Origin: Hominilimicola fabiformis | GTDB taxonomy: Bacteria > Bacillota > Clostridia > UBA1381 | NCBI RefSeq assembly: GCF_020687385.1 | Contig: NZ_JAJEQM010000010.1 | Coordinates: 1 to 64,000 of the forward strand | Length of the DNA: 64,000 nt | Direction of reading: 5' to 3' | Shown: positions 42,580 to 50,848 of the stretch, piece after piece | Layout of the letters: each line of letters begins with the position of its first letter | Numbering within the stretch: position 1 is the first letter of the stretch | The notes under the pieces: generated by a model | What the model saw: only the letters and a program-made list of their open reading frames with translations | Told to the model about the DNA's origin: nothing | Database searches by the model: none | Translations under genes and position numbers: made by a program

Positions 42580-44117
42580 AAAATATCACCATTGACCTTT
42601 CTTTCTGAATCCGTTATGTCTCGAGTTCTTCGTTCTTCCAAAGTTCCGTCTTTCCACTTGTATGTATGAATATGTTCTCCGTTTTTACCATATGGATGTT
42701 GTTTTGGATTGCCGTGATCCGTAGGATGAATTTGTTTTACCATATATCCGTCTTTGTCATATATTGTACGTTCTATATGTCCATCCGATTTTTCTAAATC
42801 TAACACTGCATATGGCTTTAATTGTCTTGGAACAGAGCCACCTTTTCTATGGTTGGTTGCTATAAATGTTCCATCAGTCGAATATTTATAGCCACTTCGT
42901 TCAGACTTTGTAACTCTATATGCAGCCTTTAATTTGTCCCATTCCTCTTTATTATTATACTTTAATTTTTGGAAATCTTCAAGAGTTTTAGGGACATTTT
43001 CAGTCCCAAGCTGTTTTTTATATTCTGCATATTGCGATTTATCGGCATAATAATTAACACATGCTTTCTTTTCCGCCTCGCTCATACTGTCCCATTTGTT
43101 TGGAACACTCGGTATTTTATTATTGTCACCTGTGAAAAATTCTTCGCCACAACAACAATTTGTATGTACCGGCGGTGCCATTATCTCAGGACCGTTATAT
43201 TTAATATCGGACGGTACATTATATGGTTTATCAAATGGTACTGCCTGTCCGTTCAATGCAACGCAAATCGGGCAAACATTGTCATTGTTTGATGTTACCC
43301 AACGTCTATATACATTCTGCATATATCTATGTTCTATCGCCCATTGTATGTACGCTCTGGTTGCCTGATTATGTGCTGTAACAATTTCAGTTCGTGCTAT
43401 ATCTTTTGCCCGTTTGGTCCGTTGTTTGTCTGCCATCCGTCTTGCCGCCTTTGCAGCTCTGCTGTTAATTTCATAATCAGTTAATTTAGGATTATTCTCA
43501 CGCAGAGTATTCCGCATATTTTCATAATAGCGGGTATTCTGATTAAGCTGTCGCTCTGTTAATCCTACCGTATCTTTTATTCTACGGGCGGCAAAATACG
43601 GTGTATCACCTTGTTGTAATGCAGTATTTATAATGCTTTTAACATTTTCTCTCTGTGTATCATTGATATTTGCAATAAGATTACCCGCTCTTTCATCACA
43701 CCATTTGGTGTAAAATGCAGAATAATCAAACTGACTATCTTCATTATTTTCGTTATCATCATCTGATATTTCGGTATTGATACTTATCAAGTCTTTATTA
43801 TCTTCATATGCGGTTTCAAATCTTTCTTCGCCAATATGCTCTAAGGTTGGTGTCAATGTTTCATTTTCAAAATCACGCAGATTGGAATCAAACGGTGCAT
43901 GTACATCTTCTACGCTCTCATTACCGCTCATGACTTCATCTGCTGTTTCTTCATCTATGTTATAGTCATCCCATAAAAATAATAATGCCAATGTTATCGG
44001 AGTTTCGTATTTATTCAACATATTACGAATACGTTGTAGCGCATTTTCACCTTTTTTACTTCTATCGGGTTTGCGTATTTTTTCAAATATTCTCCTTGCT
44101 TTTCTGAATGTAAACAT
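42576..44117 (-). CDS. MuF minor head protein with C-terminal polymorphic-toxin-like domain
   Basis: The 513-residue protein contains the Phage_Mu_F domain (about 150-330): AKDIARTEIVTAHNQATRAYIQWA, CPICVALNGQ (Cys282, Cys285) and PPVHTNCCCGE (His318). A linker FQKLKYNNKEEW (382-393) of the kind that precedes phage-borne toxins is followed by residues 405-513 with NHRKGGSVPRQ, HPTDHGNPKQHP and NGEHIHTYKWKDG, rich in histidines. Ordinary MuF proteins end soon after the domain; this one has ~110 extra residues. Temperate phages are known to carry polymorphic toxins fused to MuF. The toxin's activity is not recognised. It follows portal, as usual. Confidence 0.75.
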   Translation of the reverse strand: MFTFRKARRIFEKIRKPDRSKKGENALQRIRNMLNKYETPITLALLFLWDDYNIDEETADEVMSGNESVEDVHAPFDSNLRDFENETLTPTLEHIGEERFETAYEDNKDLISINTEISDDDNENNEDSQFDYSAFYTKWCDERAGNLIANINDTQRENVKSIINTALQQGDTPYFAARRIKDTVGLTERQLNQNTRYYENMRNTLRENNPKLTDYEINSRAAKAARRMADKQRTKRAKDIARTEIVTAHNQATRAYIQWAIEHRYMQNVYRRWVTSNNDNVCPICVALNGQAVPFDKPYNVPSDIKYNGPEIMAPPVHTNCCCGEEFFTGDNNKIPSVPNKWDSMSEAEKKACVNYYADKSQYAEYKKQLGTENVPKTLEDFQKLKYNNKEEWDKLKAAYRVTKSERSGYKYSTDGTFIATNHRKGGSVPRQLKPYAVLDLEKSDGHIERTIYDKDGYMVKQIHPTDHGNPKQHPYGKNGEHIHTYKWKDGTLEERRTRDITDSERKVNGDIL

Positions 44118-44126
44118 ATATTTATA

Positions 44127-45422
44127 TTATTCCTCTTTGAATTCGCTCTTTTCGGGTGATGTTCCGCCATTACCGGAGTAATCTGCACGTTCCGGCAGCT
44201 TTGCGGCGTCACGAAGATAATCTTCAAGTTGTTCATCGGGCGAAATAAACCCTGCACTTGAAACTTTCTGAATAAAGTCACCAAGTTCACTTATATTTCT
44301 ATTTTCAATTTCGCCATGTATTATCTTTGGATAATCCGTAATATCTTTAAATGTATCACCATTCATATCTATTAAATCGGGGATAGCTTTGTTGTTAAAC
44401 ACTTCCGCTATCATATCAAGATACGCACCTATTGCCACAGAAAACATCTGTGACTTATCACTGCCGAGATTATATGTTCCTGTACTCTGATGTCCCAACA
44501 TTATAAAATCAGCTAAGACCGTCATTGCAATTCGTGTATCATATCTTTCAATAATAGCGTTTGTATCAAAATTACGCTTTCCGCCGCTTGTAAGTAATTC
44601 CAGCTTCCAGCCTTCAAGCTTTACAACTCCCTCCAATGAATCGCGACGTATACTTTTAACATATCGTTCCGCTTCACGTCTTGCACTGACCATGTTTTTA
44701 TCATCATTATCCCATATATCAACACCTTCAGGCGCGGTCATTACAGGTAAACCTGCCAAATCACGTTCAATTCCTATACCCTCAATTTCTTGTATTCGCT
44801 TTTTAAAGTACCAAGAGCGGTACGAATTACGCAATATACTGCGTCCTTCGGGGTTTCCTTTACTGCTTTTCGTACGGAATAGCAATAATTTATTTGCAGG
44901 AATTGTGATTAAATCAAACTTCGGCGGTGGCATTTGCGTTAATCCCAACAGATTATCATTATCATCATATTCCCATCTGTACAAAGTTTCCTGTGAACGT
45001 ATCGGTAACTTCTGCCACCCTATTCGACCGTCATTATATTTACTGTTCAGACGAATATCTTTTTTACGTCCCATTCGACGCTTATATACAATTTCGTGAG
45101 CACTCCATCCGTATGTCAACATAGACAATATTTCTGATATTGTGTCAATCCACGTTTCAGTCATATCATTCATACATTGCCACACAAAATCAGCCGCTTC
45201 CTCATCCGCTGGAGTATTGCCGCCCGGTTGAGTGTCCCATGAACAACCTCGTATTAGCATATCAACCGCAAATAAAATAGCTCCAACTACATCATCATTG
45301 TCAGCCATTTCACGATATGTTTCTATACCCTTTTTTCCTTGCAGTTCCGGTAAGAATTCCTCGTAAAAAATTCCGCCTGTACGCTTTTGACCTGCACGAC
45401 CAAATTCTTTCATGTAACCCAT
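44127..45422 (-). CDS. Phage portal protein (Mu gp29/DUF935-like)
   Basis: The 431-residue protein has portal features: NDDVVGAILFAVDMLIRGCSW, TEILSMLTYGWSAHEIVYKRR-like, LLLFRTKSSKGNPEGRSILR and LADFIMLGHQSTGTYNLG. It forms the dodecameric DNA channel. It is between terminase and MuF, the usual order in Mu/PBSX-like heads. Confidence 0.85.
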   Translation of the reverse strand: MGYMKEFGRAGQKRTGGIFYEEFLPELQGKKGIETYREMADNDDVVGAILFAVDMLIRGCSWDTQPGGNTPADEEAADFVWQCMNDMTETWIDTISEILSMLTYGWSAHEIVYKRRMGRKKDIRLNSKYNDGRIGWQKLPIRSQETLYRWEYDDNDNLLGLTQMPPPKFDLITIPANKLLLFRTKSSKGNPEGRSILRNSYRSWYFKKRIQEIEGIGIERDLAGLPVMTAPEGVDIWDNDDKNMVSARREAERYVKSIRRDSLEGVVKLEGWKLELLTSGGKRNFDTNAIIERYDTRIAMTVLADFIMLGHQSTGTYNLGSDKSQMFSVAIGAYLDMIAEVFNNKAIPDLIDMNGDTFKDITDYPKIIHGEIENRNISELGDFIQKVSSAGFISPDEQLEDYLRDAAKLPERADYSGNGGTSPEKSEFKEE

Positions 45423-45429
45423 ATTTCAG

Positions 45430-46893
45430 TCACCTCATCATCCATTCGCTTTCTTTTTTCAGACCGTCACTGATATTTGGCATACTGCCTGTGTATTTCT
45501 TTATCTTTCCAAGATATACCGATAATGCGGCGGCATCTCCTCTGTCGGGTGATTTTAATCCACGCTTTTTCATTTCGTCTTTGCCCTCAATCTCAATCTT
45601 TCCGTTTGAAGCTATTCTATATTTTCGTGTTGAAAGCTGTGCTACTGTATCAGCGTCATCTTCCACTTCAATTTCTTTATGTTCGATTAATTCTTTCAGG
45701 CACGCCCACATATGTGTTGTAAGGTCATTATAATACTCTGCCGCCTCTTTACCTGCCTTTGTATCAGTTTCAATTTTTTCAGCAGCATTAATAGGAACAA
45801 CGGCTAATCTATATAGCTGTTGTTCCTTTTTGACTTCTTTTAATCTATCCGTCACGCCGCCGCCTAAGCCCGTATCATCAATGTTGACATATATTTTCCC
45901 TCTGTATTCGGGAAATTCATTGATTGTTTTTTTATATATTCTTATAACGTCACCAGCAGTCGCCATCAAATCTTGACCTTTACGCTCGGCCATGATTTTT
46001 AATCTTCCTTGCGCATTACGATATATAATAGTTTCGTCATTTCCGAAACGAGCTATATCTACACCTAATATAATATAGGGTAATTTATTGTTGTCGGGAA
46101 GTTCATACAACTTACTGCTGCACTGTTCAATTATAGAGAGCGGTATAAATACATCATCTTCTTGTGTCGGGAATTCACCATATACACGAACACGAACAAC
46201 ATTGCTGTCCTTGCCGTATTTCTTTTTCAGGTTTTCTATATTTTTTTTATTTACCCTCGCCACATTCTCGGAATTGACCGTATGACATTTATATAATGCT
46301 CTGTCTACCGTGTGGCTGTCATAAAACACGCCAGAAGTCTTTGTCGGATTTCCTAACATCAATAACTTGTTATTTTCACCTGACAATGTACCAAGTATAG
46401 CTTCCATAATGGTGTCCGCAACACCTGAAGCCTCGTCTACTATGAACAACATATTATCTTCGTGAAAACCTTGCATATTTTCGGGTTTTGTTGCCGTTTT
46501 CGCCACCGCAAACCACCGCTTATCGTGACCTTTCATATAAACATATGTCTTGGTCCATTTCAATATTTTTTTCAGCACAGGGCTTTTTTCTTGCCATTTT
46601 GCAACTTCGGACCACAATACATCATTCAGTTGTTGTTTGGTCGGAGCCGTTGCAACTATTCTCGGGTATGAAAAGCAACTCAAAAACCACAATAGGATTA
46701 TTGCCGTTATTGCTGTCTTTCCCACACCCTGCCCCGATTTTACGGTAATACGATTATCGGTAACTATATCGCAAAACACATCATCTTGCCATTTGTCCGG
46801 TATGAATTTGAACATTTCCCATGCAAACAATTTTATGTTTTTCCTGTAAAGAGGAATACGCTTTTGAAATATCTCAAGCGTTTTAGTCATCAT
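45430..46893 (-). CDS. terL: Terminase large subunit
   Basis: The 487-residue protein has the packaging ATPase (Walker A VKSGQGVGKTA at about 53-63, Walker B MLFIVDEASG at about 147-156, TAPTKQQLNDVLW adenine-binding region). It also has the RNase H-like nuclease domain (LGVDIARFGNDET, NIDDTGLGGGV, KSPDRGDAAAL), with the acidic residues present. The start is the ATG 46893 behind GAGGGG. It overlaps the small subunit gene by 11 bases. Confidence 0.93.
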   Translation of the reverse strand: MMTKTLEIFQKRIPLYRKNIKLFAWEMFKFIPDKWQDDVFCDIVTDNRITVKSGQGVGKTAITAIILLWFLSCFSYPRIVATAPTKQQLNDVLWSEVAKWQEKSPVLKKILKWTKTYVYMKGHDKRWFAVAKTATKPENMQGFHEDNMLFIVDEASGVADTIMEAILGTLSGENNKLLMLGNPTKTSGVFYDSHTVDRALYKCHTVNSENVARVNKKNIENLKKKYGKDSNVVRVRVYGEFPTQEDDVFIPLSIIEQCSSKLYELPDNNKLPYIILGVDIARFGNDETIIYRNAQGRLKIMAERKGQDLMATAGDVIRIYKKTINEFPEYRGKIYVNIDDTGLGGGVTDRLKEVKKEQQLYRLAVVPINAAEKIETDTKAGKEAAEYYNDLTTHMWACLKELIEHKEIEVEDDADTVAQLSTRKYRIASNGKIEIEGKDEMKKRGLKSPDRGDAAALSVYLGKIKKYTGSMPNISDGLKKESEWMMR

Positions 46894-47599
46894 CCTCACA
46901 CCCCTCTACTGCTTTTATCCAATCATCTATTAATTCACTGTCACCGTCCGTTGCCTTTCCTGCTCGAATTTTAGCCAATGATTCAAGTGTTTTGATTTTC
47001 AACTTTTGCACCCGAGTCAATTCGGATTCTATTATTTGCATTTGTTCTACTGCATCAACCTTTGTTTGTTGTGCCGTAACCGTTTGATGTTGTTTGCTAC
47101 TGACACATTTTCCGAATGCGTTACTTTCTTTAGTCAACACCCGTATATCTTCTTTCAAAATCATTCCATCAGGCGAATTTTTCAACAATTCATTATATCG
47201 TGCCAATAATGCCATATAACGCCGCTCTCGCAAAGTAGCCAATTTCAATGTTTCAATTAACATAAATTCTTCATCTGTCGGCATATCTGCCATCATTGCA
47301 CGTTCTTCATCACTGATATTCTTCCAATATTCACTGGCATAGGTTGCATTTTTCAATGCATTGTTATTACCTATCTGACCACCTCTATGACGTGTTTCTG
47401 ATTTATCCGAACGTTCGCTTTTATTATCCGAACGCTCGTTTTGTTTTTTTTTAGAATTTCCATCCCAATGGTATGTACTTTTCCATCTTCGGACAGTACC
47501 CGGCGGCACGTCAAGTTTTCTTGCTATATCCACGAGTTTCATACCGTCATGATACATAGCCTCTGCTTTCGCTGCTTTTTCATTAGGCACTCGTGCCAC
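46883..47599 (-). CDS. terS: Terminase small subunit (phBC6A51-like)
   Basis: The 238-residue protein has an N-terminal helix-turn-helix (MKLVDIARKLDVPPGTVRRWK), a basic linker and a helical oligomerisation region, like PBSX XtmA-type small subunits. It recognises phage DNA for packaging. The start is GTG 47599, eight bases after GGGAGG; a GTG at 47608 is too near the site. Confidence 0.82.
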   Translation of the reverse strand: MARVPNEKAAKAEAMYHDGMKLVDIARKLDVPPGTVRRWKSTYHWDGNSKKKQNERSDNKSERSDKSETRHRGGQIGNNNALKNATYASEYWKNISDEERAMMADMPTDEEFMLIETLKLATLRERRYMALLARYNELLKNSPDGMILKEDIRVLTKESNAFGKCVSSKQHQTVTAQQTKVDAVEQMQIIESELTRVQKLKIKTLESLAKIRAGKATDGDSELIDDWIKAVEGCEDDD

Positions 47600-47626
47600 C
47601 TTAGACACCTCCCTATAATTCGTTCC

Positions 47627-48244
47627 TTAATTTTTGCATTTTCTTCGTCTTGTGAAGAAATAAAAAAACGGCGTATCTAATGCCGCTAAAATCAATTTAA
47701 TTAAGTATTGAGCAAATATCATAAGTATTATATTATCAACTACACCGTAAAAAGCTATAGCTATGAAGATAACAGTATCTATAAGTTGACTGCTCATTGT
47801 ACTTGCATTGTTTCTTAACCATTTATACTTTCCGTTCGTCTTATTCTTTAACCAATGAAATGAAATAACATCCATTGTCTGACTTACTGCAAATGCTCCA
47901 AGGCTTGCGAACGTCATTCTTGTTCCTTGATTTAATACTGCTGTCAAACACTCTTGCAAATGAGTTGTTTGCGATAATGTCGGTATTTTCAATGATAAAT
48001 ACCCTAATATCAAAAAGCCGATTTGAACAATTATACCTACTTTAACGCAATCGTTCGCCTCTTTCTTTCCCCATATTTCACCGATAATATCAGTTGTCAA
48101 GAATGTGAGTGGATATGTTACTATCGCACCCGCAACGGTTAATCCTAAGACGCTTATAAGCTTACCACCGAATAAGTTGGACGTTATAAGCCCTAAGCAA
48201 AATATTCCTGTTAATAGTGTTAAATTAAATGTATTCTTTTTCAT
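47627..48244 (-). CDS. Queuosine precursor transporter, YhhQ/VUT family
   Basis: The 205-residue protein has about six transmembrane helices. It shows the family hallmarks LITSNLFGGKLISVLG, TYPLTFLTTDIIGEIWGKKEAN and SQLIDTVIFIAIAFYG. YhhQ-type proteins import 7-deazaguanine precursors such as preQ0 and preQ1. The start is ATG 48244 behind GGAGTG, three bases beyond the stop of the DpdA-like gene; an extension to 48286 is rejected. Lying in a prophage late operon, with no queuosine biosynthesis genes in the window, it would let the phage scavenge base precursor for the neighbouring transglycosylase. Transport family well supported; use for DNA modification inferred. Confidence 0.85.
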   Translation of the reverse strand: MKKNTFNLTLLTGIFCLGLITSNLFGGKLISVLGLTVAGAIVTYPLTFLTTDIIGEIWGKKEANDCVKVGIIVQIGFLILGYLSLKIPTLSQTTHLQECLTAVLNQGTRMTFASLGAFAVSQTMDVISFHWLKNKTNGKYKWLRNNASTMSSQLIDTVIFIAIAFYGVVDNIILMIFAQYLIKLILAALDTPFFYFFTRRRKCKN

Positions 48245-48246
48245 AA

Positions 48247-49005
48247 TCAATTCACTCCATCCATATATTTTTGAAATTTTGTCCACTCTATCATATTATG
48301 AGCTACCAACTTCGGCAAATCTACTTTATGCCCTTTTTTCTCTAACTGCCGAGTTTTCATATACCCATTTTTGAAAAAGTGTATTTGTTGTCCTCTTGTG
48401 GCCGACACTACCCAGCTTGCGCTGTCTACACTGTAAAACTTGTAATTTTTCAATTCTCGTGTTTTCGTGAAACCTAAGCCATGTACCTTTACACCACAAT
48501 AATACGCATATTCAACCAATCGTCGTATCAATTCATATTCCTGCTTCTTTACATGGAATACTAATCCGCCTATCGCTATATATGAGTATTTTTTGCACAT
48601 CCGTTTCCAGTATTCAACGCCCCTGCCTTTATGCCACACAGGAATACATTGATAACCTATTGCGCTCTCCATCTTGTTCCGCCAAAACTCAACGCGATCA
48701 AGACCAAAAATATTATCAACATCGATTTCAAAATAATGTTTGATTTTATAATTGATTATGAATTTTATATATTTGTCAATATAACTATCCATTTGCGACA
48801 ATGTCACCTTTGCACCGTTCATATATGAAAACGCTCCGCTATCAAGTAAAAAATTATCATTTCCTACAATGCTCATAGCCTCAAGACATGATTTTTCACC
48901 ATTGAAAAATGTTTCAAGTATATATCTCGGCCGACATATTTTAACCGTCTTATCCCTTAATTCCTTTGACATACCCGACCCGGTGGACGCAAGAAATACT
49001 CTCAT
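48247..49005 (-). CDS. DpdA-like DNA/tRNA-guanine transglycosylase homologue
   Basis: The 252-residue protein has the landmarks of the TGT fold. LLDSGAFS (Asp55) corresponds to the DSGGFQ substrate-binding aspartate. IPVWHKG and SYIAIGGLV (142-149) correspond to the GG segment. VHGLGFT follows, and YSVDSASW (Asp194) corresponds to the nucleophile region. The zinc cluster (CxCxxC...H) of tRNA-type TGT is absent, and the protein is shorter than the ~375-residue tRNA enzyme. Both points fit the phage DpdA families that swap guanine in DNA for a 7-deazaguanine. Its ATG overlaps the ParB-like stop by four bases and its stop is three bases from the YhhQ ATG, so the three genes form one tight unit. 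DpdA role likely but not proven. Confidence 0.7.
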   Translation of the reverse strand: MRVFLASTGSGMSKELRDKTVKICRPRYILETFFNGEKSCLEAMSIVGNDNFLLDSGAFSYMNGAKVTLSQMDSYIDKYIKFIINYKIKHYFEIDVDNIFGLDRVEFWRNKMESAIGYQCIPVWHKGRGVEYWKRMCKKYSYIAIGGLVFHVKKQEYELIRRLVEYAYYCGVKVHGLGFTKTRELKNYKFYSVDSASWVVSATRGQQIHFFKNGYMKTRQLEKKGHKVDLPKLVAHNMIEWTKFQKYMDGVN

Positions 49006-49484
49006 ATTTCAAACACCTCGCCGCATTTAGGGCACGTTGTTGTCTTATTATGATGTTCCCTCACTATTTCCGTATCCTTTAAAAAATCATCATCGGAAAC
49101 ATTTAATTCTACATCATCTAATTCTGGGAAATTATACAGTCCAATGTCTATGTCAATAGCCTTTAGTTCTTCCTGCAGCTTTTCAAAATCCCATGTTGCA
49201 AATTCAGATGTTTTATTTTCAATCAATCGAAATGCTTTTATTTGCTCATCTGTGAGTTTATCTGCTATAATACATGGTACTTTGTCAAGTTGTAACAGTT
49301 TAGACGCTTTTAAACGGGTTTCTCCCGCTATAATCATGTCATTCGTATCAATTACTATTGGCACTAAAAAACCGAACTCTTTAATTGATTCTGCCACTTT
49401 TTCAACCGCATTTTCATTGTGTCTTGGATTGTTTTCATAACATTTTAATGCACTGACACTGCGCATAACTATCGTACTTTCCAT
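49002..49484 (-). CDS. ParB/Srx-like domain protein with C-terminal zinc ribbon
   Basis: The 160-residue protein has a ParB/sulfiredoxin-like fold: LKCYENNPRHNENAVEKVAESIKEFG-like start, PIVIDTNDMIIAGETRLKASKLL (the GExR phosphate-binding loop) and LIENKTSEFATWDFEKL. It ends in CPKCGEVFEI, a short zinc-ribbon half. Phages often place such domains before DNA methyltransferases; here the partner is a DpdA-like gene. In bacterial dpd clusters DpdB also has a ParB/Srx-like domain, so this could be a functional counterpart. The start is ATG 49484 behind AGGAGG, which is sequestered in a hairpin (see 49491-49519). Confidence 0.75.
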   Translation of the reverse strand: MESTIVMRSVSALKCYENNPRHNENAVEKVAESIKEFGFLVPIVIDTNDMIIAGETRLKASKLLQLDKVPCIIADKLTDEQIKAFRLIENKTSEFATWDFEKLQEELKAIDIDIGLYNFPELDDVELNVSDDDFLKDTEIVREHHNKTTTCPKCGEVFEI

Positions 49485-49490
49485 ATACAT

Positions 49491-49519
49491 CCTCCTAATT
49501 TTATAAATGTGTTAGGAGG
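49491..49519 (-). promoter_or_regulatory. Ribosome-binding-site-sequestering hairpin before the modification genes
   Basis: CCTCCTAA (49491-49498) and TTAGGAGG (49512-49519) are perfect inverted copies around a 13-base AT-rich loop. In the minus transcript the arm UUAGGAGG is the ribosome binding site of the ParB-like gene (six bases before its ATG) and CCUCCUAA blocks it. The blocking arm is also the end of a five-codon ORF, so ribosome passage could open or close it. Confidence 0.7.
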
Positions 49520-49529
49520 GAGCATACAT
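49512..49529 (-). CDS. Five-codon leader ORF (MYAPS)
   Basis: ATG TAT GCT CCC TCC TAA, with GGAG (49541-49538) eight bases ahead of the ATG: a textbook initiation site for a tiny ORF. Its last codons and stop are the anti-Shine-Dalgarno arm of the following hairpin. Translation of this leader may control the ParB-like/DpdA-like genes, as in translational attenuators. Whether it is translated is unknown. Confidence 0.45.
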   Translation of the reverse strand: MYAPS

Positions 49530-49553
49530 TTCTAATTCTCCTTTCCGACAATA

Positions 49554-49596
49554 AAAAAAGTCCATTTATTCGCAAATTGAATAAATGGACTTTTTT
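49554..49596. terminator. Strong terminator between the late promoter and the late operon
   Basis: AAAAAAGTCCATTTATTC (starting 49554) and GAATAAATGGACTTTTTT pair perfectly over 18 bases around a seven-base loop. It ends any early transcript. As it also lies between the late promoter (49651-49623) and the first late gene, antitermination or attenuation would be needed. Confidence 0.88.
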
Positions 49597-49622
49597 AATT
49601 ATTTTAGAATTTTACTAATACT

Positions 49623-49651
49623 ATTTTATCATATCCATATAGCCACGTCAA
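49623..49651 (-). promoter_or_regulatory. Putative late-operon promoter
   Basis: On the minus strand TTGACG (49651-49646), a 17-base spacer and TAAAAT (49628-49623). It lies between the ArpU/RinA-like gene and the first terminator, and points into the packaging and tail operon. Confidence 0.6.
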
Positions 49652-49666
49652 TGCCCTGTTTGTGCC

Positions 49667-50239
49667 CTAATTAATACTGTCAATTCCGAATAGCAATACA
49701 CTTAATTCTTTGCAGGCAGCGTCTATATCCTTATACACTGTCCGTTTATCAATGAAATATATTTCTGCAATCTGTTCCTTTGAATAAACTGTATCAGATA
49801 TATACATATCATAAAGCACCTTGCTACGACGTATTTTCATTTCACTGTTTGACTTTTGACACATATCTTGATACACGTTAATCATTCCGTCTATATGATT
49901 TATGATAATCTGCGTTCTGGCTGCACTTCGTTTGATTGACTCTACAATCATGTCAGACGTCACTCTTGGCTCCCACATTAATTCTTCAATGGCACCAAGT
50001 GCATCTTCATTTGATTCTTCGCTTTCAAACACTGCATTATTCACATATTCTTTAAACGTTCTGTAATGACGTATCAAGAGTTTTGTATTATGTAATCTCC
50101 TATCCTTTCGGTTGCGTTTTTCTTTAAGTTTTTCTGCCTTAAAGTGTTCCATAGCTGCGTCAGCCCCTGCTTTAGCAGCTACTTTCACTATTTCGGTTAA
50201 TTCTTCATCAGTTATAATTCTTTTTTCGTCTGCCTGCAT
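49667..50239 (-). CDS. ArpU/RinA-like late transcription activator
   Basis: The 190-residue protein has a basic N-terminal coil and a C-terminal sigma-70 region 4-like helix-turn-helix (VYSKEQIAEIYFIDKRTVYKDIDAACKELSVLLF). This is the layout of the ArpU/RinA phage regulators that switch on late genes. It is the last early gene and lies directly ahead of the late promoter, which it probably controls. Confidence 0.75.
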   Translation of the reverse strand: MQADEKRIITDEELTEIVKVAAKAGADAAMEHFKAEKLKEKRNRKDRRLHNTKLLIRHYRTFKEYVNNAVFESEESNEDALGAIEELMWEPRVTSDMIVESIKRSAARTQIIINHIDGMINVYQDMCQKSNSEMKIRRSKVLYDMYISDTVYSKEQIAEIYFIDKRTVYKDIDAACKELSVLLFGIDSIN

Positions 50240-50302
50240 TTTTTATACCTCCGATTCCTGTGTTGGTTGTGGGAGTTCGAAGGCTCTCTATGAATAGCAT
50301 TT

Positions 50303-50848
50303 TTAATTAGGGTCTACCGTTCCATCATCATAGAATTTAAGACCGCACTCCTCATACATGGTCCTTTTGATATTATCGATTTCATCACTTTCTAAAATAT
50401 CAATTAAAGTTTCCTTTAAAGCTTGTCCCAAGCGGTTCATTCGTTTTTGTTTCCACCCCTCTCTTGAATACAACGGATATATAACCATAGGTAATATGTA
50501 CTTAATTTTTTCAAACATAGCCTCTGCTTCTGACGATTTTTGAAGACTTACCTTTTTTAGCATATACGGCTTATAACCCTCAAAAATTTTGGTACAGTCA
50601 ATTCCTGCTTCTGTTTTCAATTCATCATTTAATGCCGGAATATCTCTGTCTTGCTTGCCGACAGAAGTAATATATCTGTTCATATCCACAGCATATCTGT
50701 ATATCTTAATTTTTCCCCAACCGAATGTTTTTCTTAAACAATATGCAACTGCCATAACGCTATATACAATGCTTAATTTAACCATTTCTTTATCGACTTT
50801 CATAAATGTTTGCCACAATGTTTGTTTGTTGTATTTTACATTATTCAC
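50303..50848 (-). CDS. Hypothetical early phage protein
   Basis: This 181-residue protein has a hydrophobic, possibly amphipathic segment (VKLSIVYSVMAVAYCLRKTFG, about 23-43) and is otherwise basic. It starts at a GTG that overlaps the stop of the small upstream gene (GTGA), so it is translationally coupled. No family recognised. Confidence 0.5.
   Translation of the reverse strand: MNNVKYNKQTLWQTFMKVDKEMVKLSIVYSVMAVAYCLRKTFGWGKIKIYRYAVDMNRYITSVGKQDRDIPALNDELKTEAGIDCTKIFEGYKPYMLKKVSLQKSSEAEAMFEKIKYILPMVIYPLYSREGWKQKRMNRLGQALKETLIDILESDEIDNIKRTMYEECGLKFYDDGTVDPN

Noticed and set aside
49491..49545. preQ1 riboswitch ahead of the DpdA-like/YhhQ genes
   Set aside because: The gene context and ribosome-site hairpin are suggestive, but I cannot find the class I P1 stem with its A-rich tail pseudoknot or the larger class II architecture. 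I only claim a sequestering hairpin.
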